Shown here one piece after another: positions 1-8,240 of a stretch of 10,890 nucleotides of DNA. Positions within the stretch are counted from its first letter, which is position 1. Each line of letters starts with the position of its first letter. The position numbers and the translations under genes were made by a program. This stretch comes from Planctomycetota bacterium (GTDB taxonomy: Bacteria > Planctomycetota > Phycisphaerae > WQYP01): NCBI GenBank assembly GCA_023489375.1, contig JAMDCX010000060.1, positions 1 through 10,890 of the forward strand, written 5' to 3'. Under the pieces are notes generated by a model. The model was given only the letters and a program-made list of their open reading frames with translations. It ran no database searches and was not told the origin of the DNA.

Positions 1-1
1 G

Positions 2-469
2 CAACCGAGCAGCACCAACTGGGGATTTGCTGCTGATAATGTAACTTCCGGGTCCGGTAGTGGCACCACAGATTCTGGTGTAGCCGCTTCCGATCAGGCC
101 TTTCTCGTTTACGAGTTGATTGTCGGTTCCAGCACGAAAAGCGTCGACATCAACAACACTCCCACGTCCTTTGGCGTGGGGTATACGATTAACATGTGGG
201 TGAATCCGACGCTGGGTACATCGCTATCAACGACACCGAATGCGAGTTTTGCCGACACTAATGATCCATTTTATCAGTTCAACCAATTTGTGCTGCATGC
301 CGGTTATTCGGGGCCTTTGTTAGATGAATTGCGCATCGGTACAAATTATGCGGATGTTGCACCCATTGCGTCTCCTGTACCAGAGCCAACAACAATTTCA
401 CTGCTTGGTATCGGTATTCTTGCTTTAGCAGTCGGGATGAGCCTGCGTAAACGATACTCACTACGCTGA
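2..469 (+). CDS. PEP-CTERM sorting-domain surface protein, C-terminal part (partial at left edge)
   Basis: The frame is open from the first full codon to TGA at 467-469, giving 155 visible residues; the start lies upstream of the window. The last ~30 residues have the full PEP-CTERM layout: a VPEP motif, a hydrophobic segment (about ISLLGIGILALAVG) and a basic tail (LRKRYSLR). This is the recognition signal for exosortase (EpsH family), which cleaves and anchors exported proteins at the surface in Gram-negative bacteria. Just before it, the sequence LDELRIGTNYADVAPI resembles the last strand of LamG/concanavalin A-like domains found in many PEP-CTERM and autotransporter-like proteins. The visible part is rich in Ser, Thr, Asn and Gly and has no Cys, as expected for an exported beta protein. 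Function beyond surface display is unknown. The PEP-CTERM call is firm; the LamG-like call is moderate. Confidence 0.85.
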   Translation, partial: QPSSTNWGFAADNVTSGSGSGTTDSGVAASDQAFLVYELIVGSSTKSVDINNTPTSFGVGYTINMWVNPTLGTSLSTTPNASFADTNDPFYQFNQFVLHAGYSGPLLDELRIGTNYADVAPIASPVPEPTTISLLGIGILALAVGMSLRKRYSLR

Positions 470-531
470 TTCGCAACATCCTTACGGCTTCCCTGGGGTC
501 CACGAAGAAATAAGCGGTGTGATTTAAAGCA

Positions 532-571
532 AGCTCACGTTCCACTAAACGGTATTTTATTGGCGTGAGCT
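532..571. repeat. Inverted repeat downstream of the PEP-CTERM gene
   Basis: Arms AGCTCACG (532-539) and CGTGAGCT (564-571) pair perfectly over 8 bp. After a two-base bulge the stem continues with CCA (542-544) against TGG (561-563), leaving a 16-nt AT-rich loop. It starts about 60 nt after the PEP-CTERM stop, where a transcript end could form, but no T-run follows, so I call it a repeat and not an intrinsic terminator. Confidence 0.4.
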
Positions 572-623
572 AGAAGAGTTATTCTTTCGCAGGTCTTTGT
601 TCCTGTATGATCCGCTTGTGGGG

Positions 624-637
624 ATCGCATGTGCGAT
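624..637. promoter_or_regulatory. Candidate operator-like palindrome
   Basis: ATCGCA and TGCGAT are perfect inverted half-sites separated by TG. The 2-nt spacer is too short for a stable RNA loop, so if functional it is more likely a dimeric protein-binding site. It also overlaps an alternative hairpin formed by GATCC (609-613) and GGATC (622-626). It lies about 170 nt upstream of the first GH31 start. Chance occurrence is not excluded. Confidence 0.2.
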
Positions 638-713
638 GCCCTATCAGCGCAGGCGGAGTGATTATTGGGAATAATTTAAGGAAGCGTGCATGGTTGTGTT
701 TCCATAGATTGAT

Positions 714-730
714 ATTCGGCATTGCCGAAT
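714..730. promoter_or_regulatory. Perfect 7-bp hairpin/palindrome upstream of GH31 operon
   Basis: ATTCGGC (714-720) and GCCGAAT (724-730) flank ATT. This could be a DNA operator with an odd-length centre or a small RNA hairpin in the leader, about 75 nt before the GH31 start. TTGATA (709-714) directly abuts its left arm. No T-run follows it, so it is not a terminator. Confidence 0.3.
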
Positions 731-789
731 GCTCCGATCGTAATGGTTCAGATTAATAGGATTCAGCTTAATTATTTTCTTCATAACGA

Positions 790-794
790 AGAGG
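790..794 (+). promoter_or_regulatory. Ribosome binding site fixing the first GH31 start at 804
   Basis: AGAGG ends 9 nt before ATG 804. The in-frame TTG 795 and GTG 798 lie directly against the purine tract and cannot use it, so ATG 804 is preferred. Confidence 0.6.
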
Positions 795-803
795 TTGGTG
801 TTA

Positions 804-3800
804 ATGTTTAGTTGTTCGCGTTCTTGGTTGAAATATGGTCATCCATTTTCTTATCGATTCGTTGTGGCACAAGCAGTTTTTATAATAACGCTGGGCATGC
901 TGGTTGGCGAGGGGATAGCCACAGCTGCCTCCGCTCACATAAGAGATGGTGTTATTGTTGACGGCCATGTCCGCTTCACAATTATTACCCCAACACTGAT
1001 ACGGCTTGAATACAGCCAAAATGATAAATTCATTAATGATAGGTCCTATTTTGCGTGGCATCGTCATGTGAAGCCTCCTCAATTCACGACTCAGAAGCAT
1101 GCGGGAAAATTGATCATTAAAACGTCACGGATGGAACTGGTGTGGCGTGGCGGAGATACCTTTACACCGCAGAACCTTGAAATCCGATTCCGCAACGGAG
1201 AAAAAAAGTGGAAAACCTGGACTCCCGGCACCCGACAATCTGGCAATCTCGGCGGGACACTGGGATCGCTTGATGGCTGCAATGGTCCAGAACCATTTCC
1301 GAATGGTGTACTTTCCCGGGATGGTTGGTATCTTTACAGAGATAATACATTATTAATAACAGGTGGATCGCATCCATGGATTCGGCCACGTCCTGCTTAT
1401 GAAACGGCGGACTGGTATTTCTTTGGTTATGGGAAAGATCACTACCACACCGCACTGCGGGATTTAACCGCCATAAGCGGGCGAATACCGATTCCTCCCC
1501 GCTATATGCTGGGATCATGGCGATCGCGCTATCACAGCTTTACGGCCAGTCAATTCCGGCAACTGGTATTGGAGTATGATGCCCACCGCATTCCACTGGA
1601 TGTCATGGTCATGGATATGGGGTGGCATACTACGCCACACTGGGGCTCTTACGATTGGAATCGGAAACTCATACTGCATCCACGGAAATTGCTGGCATGG
1701 TTGCACCAACAGGGCCTGCATGTAACGTTGAATCTGCACCCTCAAAGCGGTGTAGGTCCTTGGGATAGCCAATTCAAAAGATTCTGCCACGCGATGGGGC
1801 TTAATCCGGCTAGCACGAAGCGGATTCCATTTGATCCAGCCAGCCAAAAATCCATGCGTAATTTTTATAAATTGTTGCTGGATCCGCTGGAACAGCAGGG
1901 TGTTGATTTCTGGTGGTTGGATTGGGGCGATCAATATCTGGGTTGGGTTAATGCCCTGGATTTTTGGAATATCGGCAGATCATCGACAGGCCATCGGGGA
2001 GCCTCCTTCAGCCGGTGGGGTGGTTGGGGAGATCAACGTTATCCAATTTCATTTTCCGGTGATACCCGATCCCGTTGGAGAGTCTTGAGGTTTGAGGTGC
2101 CGTTTGTGGCAACCGGTGGTAACGTTGGTGCGGATTACTGGTCTAATGATATTGGTGGATTTGCGGTCTTTATACCCAGTGCTCAGTTATACGCGCGCTG
2201 GATTCAGTTTGGCGCGTTAAGTCCAATATTTCGCACCCACAATGAGGGAAGCTACGGGGATCATCGGCGGCCCTGGTACTATGGTCATCGGACCCTGGTG
2301 GCGGCCCGTGTCGGATACGATCTTCGTTCACGCCTTTTTCCCTATATCTATACTTGTGCCTATGAAGGCTGGAAGCACTCCTTGCCGTTAGTACGTCCAT
2401 TATATTTATCTCACCCTTCAGTAACACAAGCGTATACACACCCGGAGGAATACCAGTTCGGCCCATCACTTCTGGTATCCCCGATTGTTAGCCGCGGAAT
2501 TGGAAAGGCTTGGCTTGGTGCTGCCGATATGTGGTTTCCACACGGAATATGGTGGAATATTTTGACCCAGGAACGCGTAGATCACTTTGGAGATCGACCG
2601 GTATTGGCGTCCGCAAATGAAATTCCCCTTTTTGTGCGCGGTGGCGTACCAATTCCCATGCAGCAGTTTTCTCTTCGCATGGCCGCGAAACCGGCCAATC
2701 CGTTGATCGTGTGCGTGTATCCTGGTTCCAGTGGGCAATTTACGCTTTATGAAGATGATGGTTTATCACCAGATTATCTGCATGGAGCGTATGCCTTGAC
2801 GCCCTTGCATTATGAGAATCTTGGCTCCCAGGGCATTCGGGTTACCGTTGGGCCGACCGTAGGTAGTTATTCCGGCCAACTCCAAAACCGCAAACTTATC
2901 ATCAGACTGCCCGTAACTACGGTACCCATCCGGGTGCTTGCCAATGGAAAATCCGTTCCCGATACATCTATTGGTATTCCAGGGTACACTTACAATCCAA
3001 CTACTGTGACTACGACGGTGCGTTTGCCGGATCAATCCATACGTAAAGCAACTGTTGTCGCAGTAACCTTTTCCGGATCATCGGCGGTCCAGACACTGCT
3101 ACCTGAAGTTGTCAATCGTCTCGCCGTCATTCATAGAGCATTGGCGGGTGCAGGCCAAGAAAGAATCGGATGGAAATTCAAACTGGACCGGGTGCTTTTT
3201 CATCTCCAGACGCTGCGTTCAATTGCGGCACAGGTCTTTGGAGTCGCATCCGCTACGACCGTACGCTCAGATCTTGCCAGGGACAACGGCGAGATTGCCG
3301 GAATTCAGGGCAGCCTTACACAACGCCACAGTGTACAATCCCAAGCGGCGGAGTTTGCCCTTTCTGACATATTTTTTAATGCAGCAAGAAAGTTACGAGA
3401 TGCACGAATCGGCGTGCTGGCTCACAACCGACACCGGTACTATAAGACGTACAGCGGTATCAACAACATCGACAAGTACCGAGTTGGCCTGTTACTGCAT
3501 ACCCTTGTTCCAGCATCGGCTGGACAGGCCCATCTTTTGATCAATATTCCGGGGTTTTCACATCGTGATTTCATGTTGCCTGGCAATAAGCGGTCTAGTT
3601 TTGTCTTTCTCCCGATTATGCGGGCCAAAAAACACCCACTTTATAACTTCTTGGGAAAAGCAATGCTGCGGATCAGTCCGGAGGTAATCGCCAGCCGCCC
3701 TATCCGCTTTTACCGGGAGACACTCGACCAATGGATGATCGTTGGTCCATTTGCGCCCGGAAAGGCACCTCAACTAGGCGACACGCTAATCACTCCTGCT

Positions 3801-4850
3801 ATCTTAGATAAATCCTTTGTCGGTAAAACCGGGAAGACCATTTCCTGGATATCGGCCCAACGTGCAGTCAGACATGTCACGCAGTACAATCAAAAACGGT
3901 GGATTAACGTCCACCGGCTGTATCCGGTGAACAATGCCTGCGCTTTGGCGGTAAGCTGGATTAAAGCGCCGGCTCCCATTATTTGTCGGTTAAGCATACG
4001 CCACGATGATGGGATCACGTTATGGATGAACCAACGACAACTTTTGAACTTGCCCGGATCCTATGGCATGGCTGATCCGGCCGGTATCGTTCGGGTACAT
4101 CTCCACGCTGGATGGAATCAGATCGTTGTGCAAACTGATCAGATTAAATGGGCGTGGGGTTTTTCCGTTCGCCTACATGCTCCCGAAGGCGTTGTCTTTG
4201 CGCAGGCCGATCAACCGCCTGAACCCGGAAGCGTGGTTGGCCGCATTATTCCGCCACCACAGTCTTCGGCAGAATCTCCAATTGATCTCAGCAAGGGCGC
4301 CACCGATTGGGCATATTTTGATTATTTTGCCGGCCAACATAGCACTTTTGAACAGAAGAAGAAAGGACCGCATTCCATTGAACCGGCTAAATTTGCTTCC
4401 GGAAGGCAACCTAACACCAGTACAGACAGTCGGGATTATATTAGTTTTTCCGGTGGATCGCCGAATCCAGCGCTGAATTCGCTGCAGAGTTTTGCCTATG
4501 TAGCTGGTAATCATAAAGCTATTGAATTTAAGCATCTGCTTCTTGCCAAACACGAAGTTGTGTCTGTCTACCTGACGAGCTTTAACGCCAAAGTTAATTT
4601 ATCCGCGCAATTGGGTTCAAGGATTTTGTTTCGAAAGCATGGTGTGGTTCTTAGTACATACTGTGATCCACAGAAAGATGGGGATGACACGGGCAGCGGC
4701 CACGGTTATGCGATACTTAATCTTGATGTTCATGGCGATATTGGTGATATCCTGATCGTTCGGGCCAGGGTTGATACTCGCGGTGTAAGGCAACAGCAAT
4801 ACGCCAGCGTCGGCTTGCAGGCCGTAAGCGTGAAAGCGAAGGGAAACTAA
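804..4850 (+). CDS. Exported multimodular GH31 alpha-glycosidase (alpha-glucosidase/alpha-xylosidase type)
   Basis: 1348 residues from ATG 804. Residues ~1-43 form a Sec-type signal with a hydrophobic core around VVAQAVFIITLGMLVG and a likely cut after ATAASA. A GH31 N-terminal beta-sandwich follows (~45-225), then the (beta/alpha)8 barrel from ~230 (RYMLGSWRSRYHSF). The nucleophile is Asp373 in FWWLDWGD. The acid/base is Asp420 in SFSGDT, followed by YWSNDIGGF, the usual strand-end motif of the family. C-terminal beta domains (~555-765) include YEDDG, as in the DUF5110 region. GH31 enzymes are retaining exo-acting alpha-glycosidases. An unusually long tail follows: an unrecognised helical stretch (~769-890), a beta-rich part (~890-970), a PA14-like module starting DQWMIVGPF (~975-1130) and a module with DLSKGATDWA (~1160-1348) like the recurrent DLTAEGT-DW domain of secreted proteins. 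The fold call is firm; the substrate is not determined. Confidence 0.93.
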   Translation: MFSCSRSWLKYGHPFSYRFVVAQAVFIITLGMLVGEGIATAASAHIRDGVIVDGHVRFTIITPTLIRLEYSQNDKFINDRSYFAWHRHVKPPQFTTQKHAGKLIIKTSRMELVWRGGDTFTPQNLEIRFRNGEKKWKTWTPGTRQSGNLGGTLGSLDGCNGPEPFPNGVLSRDGWYLYRDNTLLITGGSHPWIRPRPAYETADWYFFGYGKDHYHTALRDLTAISGRIPIPPRYMLGSWRSRYHSFTASQFRQLVLEYDAHRIPLDVMVMDMGWHTTPHWGSYDWNRKLILHPRKLLAWLHQQGLHVTLNLHPQSGVGPWDSQFKRFCHAMGLNPASTKRIPFDPASQKSMRNFYKLLLDPLEQQGVDFWWLDWGDQYLGWVNALDFWNIGRSSTGHRGASFSRWGGWGDQRYPISFSGDTRSRWRVLRFEVPFVATGGNVGADYWSNDIGGFAVFIPSAQLYARWIQFGALSPIFRTHNEGSYGDHRRPWYYGHRTLVAARVGYDLRSRLFPYIYTCAYEGWKHSLPLVRPLYLSHPSVTQAYTHPEEYQFGPSLLVSPIVSRGIGKAWLGAADMWFPHGIWWNILTQERVDHFGDRPVLASANEIPLFVRGGVPIPMQQFSLRMAAKPANPLIVCVYPGSSGQFTLYEDDGLSPDYLHGAYALTPLHYENLGSQGIRVTVGPTVGSYSGQLQNRKLIIRLPVTTVPIRVLANGKSVPDTSIGIPGYTYNPTTVTTTVRLPDQSIRKATVVAVTFSGSSAVQTLLPEVVNRLAVIHRALAGAGQERIGWKFKLDRVLFHLQTLRSIAAQVFGVASATTVRSDLARDNGEIAGIQGSLTQRHSVQSQAAEFALSDIFFNAARKLRDARIGVLAHNRHRYYKTYSGINNIDKYRVGLLLHTLVPASAGQAHLLINIPGFSHRDFMLPGNKRSSFVFLPIMRAKKHPLYNFLGKAMLRISPEVIASRPIRFYRETLDQWMIVGPFAPGKAPQLGDTLITPAILDKSFVGKTGKTISWISAQRAVRHVTQYNQKRWINVHRLYPVNNACALAVSWIKAPAPIICRLSIRHDDGITLWMNQRQLLNLPGSYGMADPAGIVRVHLHAGWNQIVVQTDQIKWAWGFSVRLHAPEGVVFAQADQPPEPGSVVGRIIPPPQSSAESPIDLSKGATDWAYFDYFAGQHSTFEQKKKGPHSIEPAKFASGRQPNTSTDSRDYISFSGGSPNPALNSLQSFAYVAGNHKAIEFKHLLLAKHEVVSVYLTSFNAKVNLSAQLGSRILFRKHGVVLSTYCDPQKDGDDTGSGHGYAILNLDVHGDIGDILIVRARVDTRGVRQQQYASVGLQAVSVKAKGN
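4839..4844 (+). promoter_or_regulatory. Ribosome binding site for second GH31 inside the end of the first
   Basis: AAGGGA lies within the last codons of the upstream gene, 6 nt before GTG 4851. The upstream stop TAA (4848-4850) directly touches this GTG, so the ribosome ending the first gene can restart the second. Confidence 0.55.
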
Positions 4851-7800
4851 GTGATACGGATCAATCGGCGGAAATTTATTGGTTGCTCAGCCATTGCGAC
4901 TGCGCTTGTGACAGGGGAGAGTTTGTGGGCATCTTCGGCTTCTTCAAAAGACGCAAGTCGTAATCGAAGTGTAGAACCAGCTGGGTTGGGAACTGTGATT
5001 GGATATCGAATTGAAAGCAACGCGGTTATCTTGGATATTGGCCGAGGCCAACTAATATATCGAGTTCTGTCCGCTGGACTTATCCGAGTCGATTATAATC
5101 AAGGAGGGCAAGTAGATCCGCCGACGCCGGTATTAGATCCCTCCGCGCGTTGGCCTGCCATGGTCGGCGTAAAGATCAAACATAACAATGAAACTATTAC
5201 AATTGAAATGGCTGATTTTTGTCTTAAAATAAAAAAATCTCCCTGTCGTATGACCTTATACGGTTCCAAAGGAGAATTGTTGCTTGAGGAGCCGATTGGC
5301 GGAGGTATTTTTATTGATCACTCCAATCCCCGTCTGGGAGGTCTCCGTTTTTCGCATCCATGCGGGCGGCATTTCTACGGAATTAAAGCGTACCCCTCGT
5401 TGGGGCCGGATAGTAATGATACCTCGCTATTGCGATGCGGGTCAGGTGGCCATGCTGAGTTATACCAGTGTGATGCGAGTTGGGGTGGTGGCGGCGGAGC
5501 ACCTTTTGTATGGACAACCCATGGTTATGGTGTATTGGTCGATTCGGACGGTGGTTTTTTCGGCATTAGCGACACTAATCTGAATTTTTCTTATGGATAT
5601 CCCGGATATCCGATTAAAACCATGTTAAATTCCAAGAGTAAAAGTACTCCCACCGCCGGCTATGCATGGCGAAGCAAATCGATCGCACCGTATCTGTATC
5701 CCCGTCCCAATAGCCTGACGTATTTTTTAATGATGGGCAAGCCGGATAAAATCTTTAGCTCTCTTTCCGAGGTTTCCGGACGGGCGGAAATGTTCCCCCG
5801 CTGGGCAGCAGGTTTTACTAACAGTCAATGGGGAATCAATCAGTATGAGCTGATTGATATAGTGGATGGCTATCGTGCCCGCGACATTCCCATCGATAAT
5901 TTTGCCATTGATTTTGACTGGAAGGCATGGGGTGAAAATGATTTTGGAGAATTCAGGTGGAACGAGAAAAAGTTCCCTGCTGCGTTGCTGCCTCCCACTC
6001 ATCCCGACAATTTGAAAAACATAATGGATCGTCGGGAAATTAAGCTCACGGGGATTATGAAACCACGCATTATCCGCTGTACCATTCCGGGCAAATTGAC
6101 ACCCATGACTGTACAGGCGCTATCGGCATTAAAGGCGGGAGTATGGTATCCAGGCCAGACGCGGATGGTTGATTATGTATACAAGCAATGCGCAGTGCTG
6201 ATTAATTTTAACTTGCCGTCCGGACGCCGGTGGTATTGGGAACAGACCCGCCGCCATGATGCCATGAATGGTGGTTTAAGCGGATTTTGGAACGATGAGG
6301 CAGACGGATTCAATAATTTCTTCTTTATGCACATGCAGCAATCACTCTATGAGGGCGAGCGGAATTTGTCTGATTTGCGAGTATGGTCAATCAACCGCAA
6401 TTTTTATCTTGGCTCACAACGTTATGGTTATGGTACCTGGTCGGGTGATATACCGCCGGGGTTTAAATCCATGGCCCATCAGGCGCTGCGCATGTTGTCG
6501 ATGGTTGCGTTGGGACAAGCCAGATGGAGTATGGATGCAGGAAATTGGGGGCCGCCCAGTCCTGAAGAGTATGCACGTTGGCTTCAATTTGCTGCATTTG
6601 TTCCCATTTTCAGGGTTCACGCACCACATGATGGCAGCAGGCTTCAGCCTTGGCTTTATGGACTGATGGCACAGGAAATCGCGGTGCATGCAATTCGGTT
6701 GCGATATAGTTTCTCACCATATATCTACGCTTTAGATCGTGGGCTTTATGATCATGGCATTGGCATTGTGCGTCCCATGATGATGGCGTTCCCGGATGAT
6801 CCACACTGTGTGGATCTCATTGATCAGTGGATGTTTGGTCCTTCATTTTTGGTGGCACCGGTTTTGGCGCCAATTGGTAACAAAAAAGGAGCATCTTCGA
6901 CCCGTACTATATATCTACCTAAAGGGAATTGGATCGACTTTTTTCGCGGTAACCATTATTCAGGAAATCAGAAAATTCTTTATCGCCTCAACACTAATGC
7001 GTGGACGGATATACCTTTATTCGTTCGGGAAGGTAGCATAATCCCGACAATTTATCCGGTCGCGTCTCTTGGCAGTAACCCGCCGGAACTCGTTTACCTT
7101 GATGTATTTCCCGCCACCAAAGAGACCGCGACCACAGTATATGATGACGATGGGCAGACCTATGCCTATGCACGCGGCAGTTGTTTTCATCAGAAAATAA
7201 CTGCTTGTGACGACCTAGGTTGCAGCAAAATACAGATTTCTGCTGCAAGTGGGAGTTATGATTCGACAATTCAACATTTCGTTATTCGACTACATGGGCG
7301 CGCTGGGACCAGTGTAACGCTTAATGATGAAACACTGCAGTTTGAAGAGAATCCGGATGACCTACCTCGGCTGCAACGTGATACTGGGTGGAGCTTATCC
7401 CGTGATGTGTTTGGCGATATGACACTGGTGCGGGTGCCGGCACGGCTCAAGACGACGCAACATCTGACCATCAATCTGCTGGGCCGGAGTGCCGCCATTC
7501 CAGATAAGGAAGTATTCCTCGCCCAGAATCTTATCTTATGGGGAACGTCGTTAACGGAGCGGCCGAAATTCGATACCGATGATCAGGAGCACAGTGACCG
7601 GGGATTTGTTTCCGGTCTCGACAAACTCGGTGCCGCGGTTACCTGTTATGTGCAGCGTCCGGAATCCGGAGCTTATCGGATGAGTGTTGTCGCCGTCTCT
7701 GGCACCGGAACGGCAAGCACCATGAACGTGTACGTAAATGGCCAACACCAAGGACAGTTGATAGTGCCCGTCGGTAATAAACATGGCCAGTGGGTGAATG

Positions 7801-7934
7801 TATCGAGGCCCATTTCTCTGGTGGCGGGAAATAATATTCTTAGCATTCTTCACGGCCACGATAACTCGGGCAACATGTATATCGACCGAGTAGCGGTGGC
7901 ATATACGCCGCGAGTTCGTGAGATGAATCTTTGA
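4851..7934 (+). CDS. Tat-exported GH31 alpha-glycosidase with C-terminal CBM35/6-like domain
   Basis: 1027 residues from GTG 4851, placed directly after the preceding stop. The N-terminus NRRKFIG plus a hydrophobic stretch (CSAIATALV) and ASSAS fits a twin-arginine signal, implying export in folded form. The N-terminal beta-sandwich spans ~45-300 and the barrel starts near 314 (FPRWAAGFTNSQWG). The nucleophile is Asp482 in GFWNDEAD and the acid/base is Asp533 in TWSGDIP. RWSMDAGNW fills the position of the usual SHDIGGF-like motif. The C-terminal beta domains include VFPATKE and YDDDGQTY (~745-815), as in the DUF5110 region. Residues ~884-1020, with MNVYVNGQ, SLVAGNNIL and NMYIDRVAV, match the strand pattern of CBM35/CBM6-type sugar-binding domains. 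It diverges strongly from the first GH31 and so probably acts on a different linkage or position of the same glycan. The GH31 call is firm; substrate and CBM family are inferred. Confidence 0.92.
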   Translation: MIRINRRKFIGCSAIATALVTGESLWASSASSKDASRNRSVEPAGLGTVIGYRIESNAVILDIGRGQLIYRVLSAGLIRVDYNQGGQVDPPTPVLDPSARWPAMVGVKIKHNNETITIEMADFCLKIKKSPCRMTLYGSKGELLLEEPIGGGIFIDHSNPRLGGLRFSHPCGRHFYGIKAYPSLGPDSNDTSLLRCGSGGHAELYQCDASWGGGGGAPFVWTTHGYGVLVDSDGGFFGISDTNLNFSYGYPGYPIKTMLNSKSKSTPTAGYAWRSKSIAPYLYPRPNSLTYFLMMGKPDKIFSSLSEVSGRAEMFPRWAAGFTNSQWGINQYELIDIVDGYRARDIPIDNFAIDFDWKAWGENDFGEFRWNEKKFPAALLPPTHPDNLKNIMDRREIKLTGIMKPRIIRCTIPGKLTPMTVQALSALKAGVWYPGQTRMVDYVYKQCAVLINFNLPSGRRWYWEQTRRHDAMNGGLSGFWNDEADGFNNFFFMHMQQSLYEGERNLSDLRVWSINRNFYLGSQRYGYGTWSGDIPPGFKSMAHQALRMLSMVALGQARWSMDAGNWGPPSPEEYARWLQFAAFVPIFRVHAPHDGSRLQPWLYGLMAQEIAVHAIRLRYSFSPYIYALDRGLYDHGIGIVRPMMMAFPDDPHCVDLIDQWMFGPSFLVAPVLAPIGNKKGASSTRTIYLPKGNWIDFFRGNHYSGNQKILYRLNTNAWTDIPLFVREGSIIPTIYPVASLGSNPPELVYLDVFPATKETATTVYDDDGQTYAYARGSCFHQKITACDDLGCSKIQISAASGSYDSTIQHFVIRLHGRAGTSVTLNDETLQFEENPDDLPRLQRDTGWSLSRDVFGDMTLVRVPARLKTTQHLTINLLGRSAAIPDKEVFLAQNLILWGTSLTERPKFDTDDQEHSDRGFVSGLDKLGAAVTCYVQRPESGAYRMSVVAVSGTGTASTMNVYVNGQHQGQLIVPVGNKHGQWVNVSRPISLVAGNNILSILHGHDNSGNMYIDRVAVAYTPRVREMNL

Positions 7935-7987
7935 CCATGGCGTGAAAGGACCAAATTATTTGAACCTAAGATTTAAGGATAAAAAGA

Positions 7988-8128
7988 ATGAAACGATTCC
8001 TTGCTCTGATCGCGGCGGGTCATGGACGGCATAAAACGCCGGTCGCACCACCGACAGAGCCGGCAGCTATGTGTAAATGGCTGCATTGCCCATTGTGCTT
8101 TAGGTTCTTGGTTAGTAAAAACCGCTGA
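7988..8128 (+). CDS. Possible small protein of 46 residues, hypothetical
   Basis: ATG 7988 is preceded by AAGGAT (7975-7980) with 7-nt spacing, a good ribosome binding site. It starts MKRFLALIAAGHGRHK, which begins like a signal peptide but has no long hydrophobic core. It ends at TGA 8126-8128 after a Cys-bearing part, CKWLHCPLC, with C-x4-C-x2-C spacing. It sits 53 nt after the GH31 stop and just before the terminator at 8143-8181, so it would be on the GH31 transcript. I recognise no family. It may be a genuine small protein or the decayed start of a lost secreted protein. The support is the binding site, the position and the start codon only; 46 codons can be open by chance. Confidence 0.3.
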   Translation: MKRFLALIAAGHGRHKTPVAPPTEPAAMCKWLHCPLCFRFLVSKNR

Positions 8129-8142
8129 TAAATGGAGGATAT

Positions 8143-8181
8143 AGGGAGGGCCGGGGAGATTAAAACCCTCGGCTCTCTTTT
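8143..8181 (+). terminator. Intrinsic terminator of the GH31 transcription unit
   Basis: The left arm 8143-8156 (AGGGAGGGCCGGGG) pairs with 8167-8180 (CCTCGGCTCTCTTT) over 14 positions, including four G-U pairs. The core GGGCC/GGCTC is strong, the loop has 10 nt, and a T4 run ends at 8181. It lies just after the 46-aa ORF and about 210 nt after the GH31 stop, separating the GH31 pair from the GH5 pair. Confidence 0.6.
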
Positions 8182-8205
8182 CATAGACGGGTGGCTGATA
8201 ATCGA

Positions 8206-8240
8206 ATACTTTTACTGAATGCCAGGGCTTGTAAAAGTAT
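8206..8240. repeat. Perfect 10-bp inverted repeat in the region before the GH5 genes
   Basis: ATACTTTTAC (8206-8215) and GTAAAAGTAT (8231-8240) are perfect inverted copies separated by 15 nt. The right arm overlaps a second palindrome (8235-8246), so the two pairings exclude one another in RNA. It lies between the terminator and the GH5 genes; no gene covers it. Confidence 0.5.

Larger units (their letters stand above)
470..803. other. Intergenic leader between PEP-CTERM gene and first GH31 gene
   Basis: About 330 bases without a convincing gene. It holds an imperfect inverted repeat (532-571), a 6+2+6 palindrome (624-637), a tiny five-codon ORF with a good Shine-Dalgarno (AAGGAAG 678-684, ATG 690, stop 705-707), a perfect 7-bp hairpin with a 3-nt loop (714-730) and the GH31 ribosome binding site. 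I see no convincing -35/-10 pair; TTGATA at 709-714 abuts the hairpin but has no matching -10. The 3' half is AT-rich, as expected near a promoter. Confidence 0.5.

Noticed and set aside
795..803. TTG 795 or GTG 798 as start of the first GH31
   Set aside because: They sit directly against the AGAGG site, leaving no room for its use; ATG 804 has proper spacing.
3109..3540. Alternative-frame + strand ORF of 143 codons inside the first GH31
   Set aside because: The GH31 frame runs through it with conserved domain sequence; the alternative product shows no recognisable motif.
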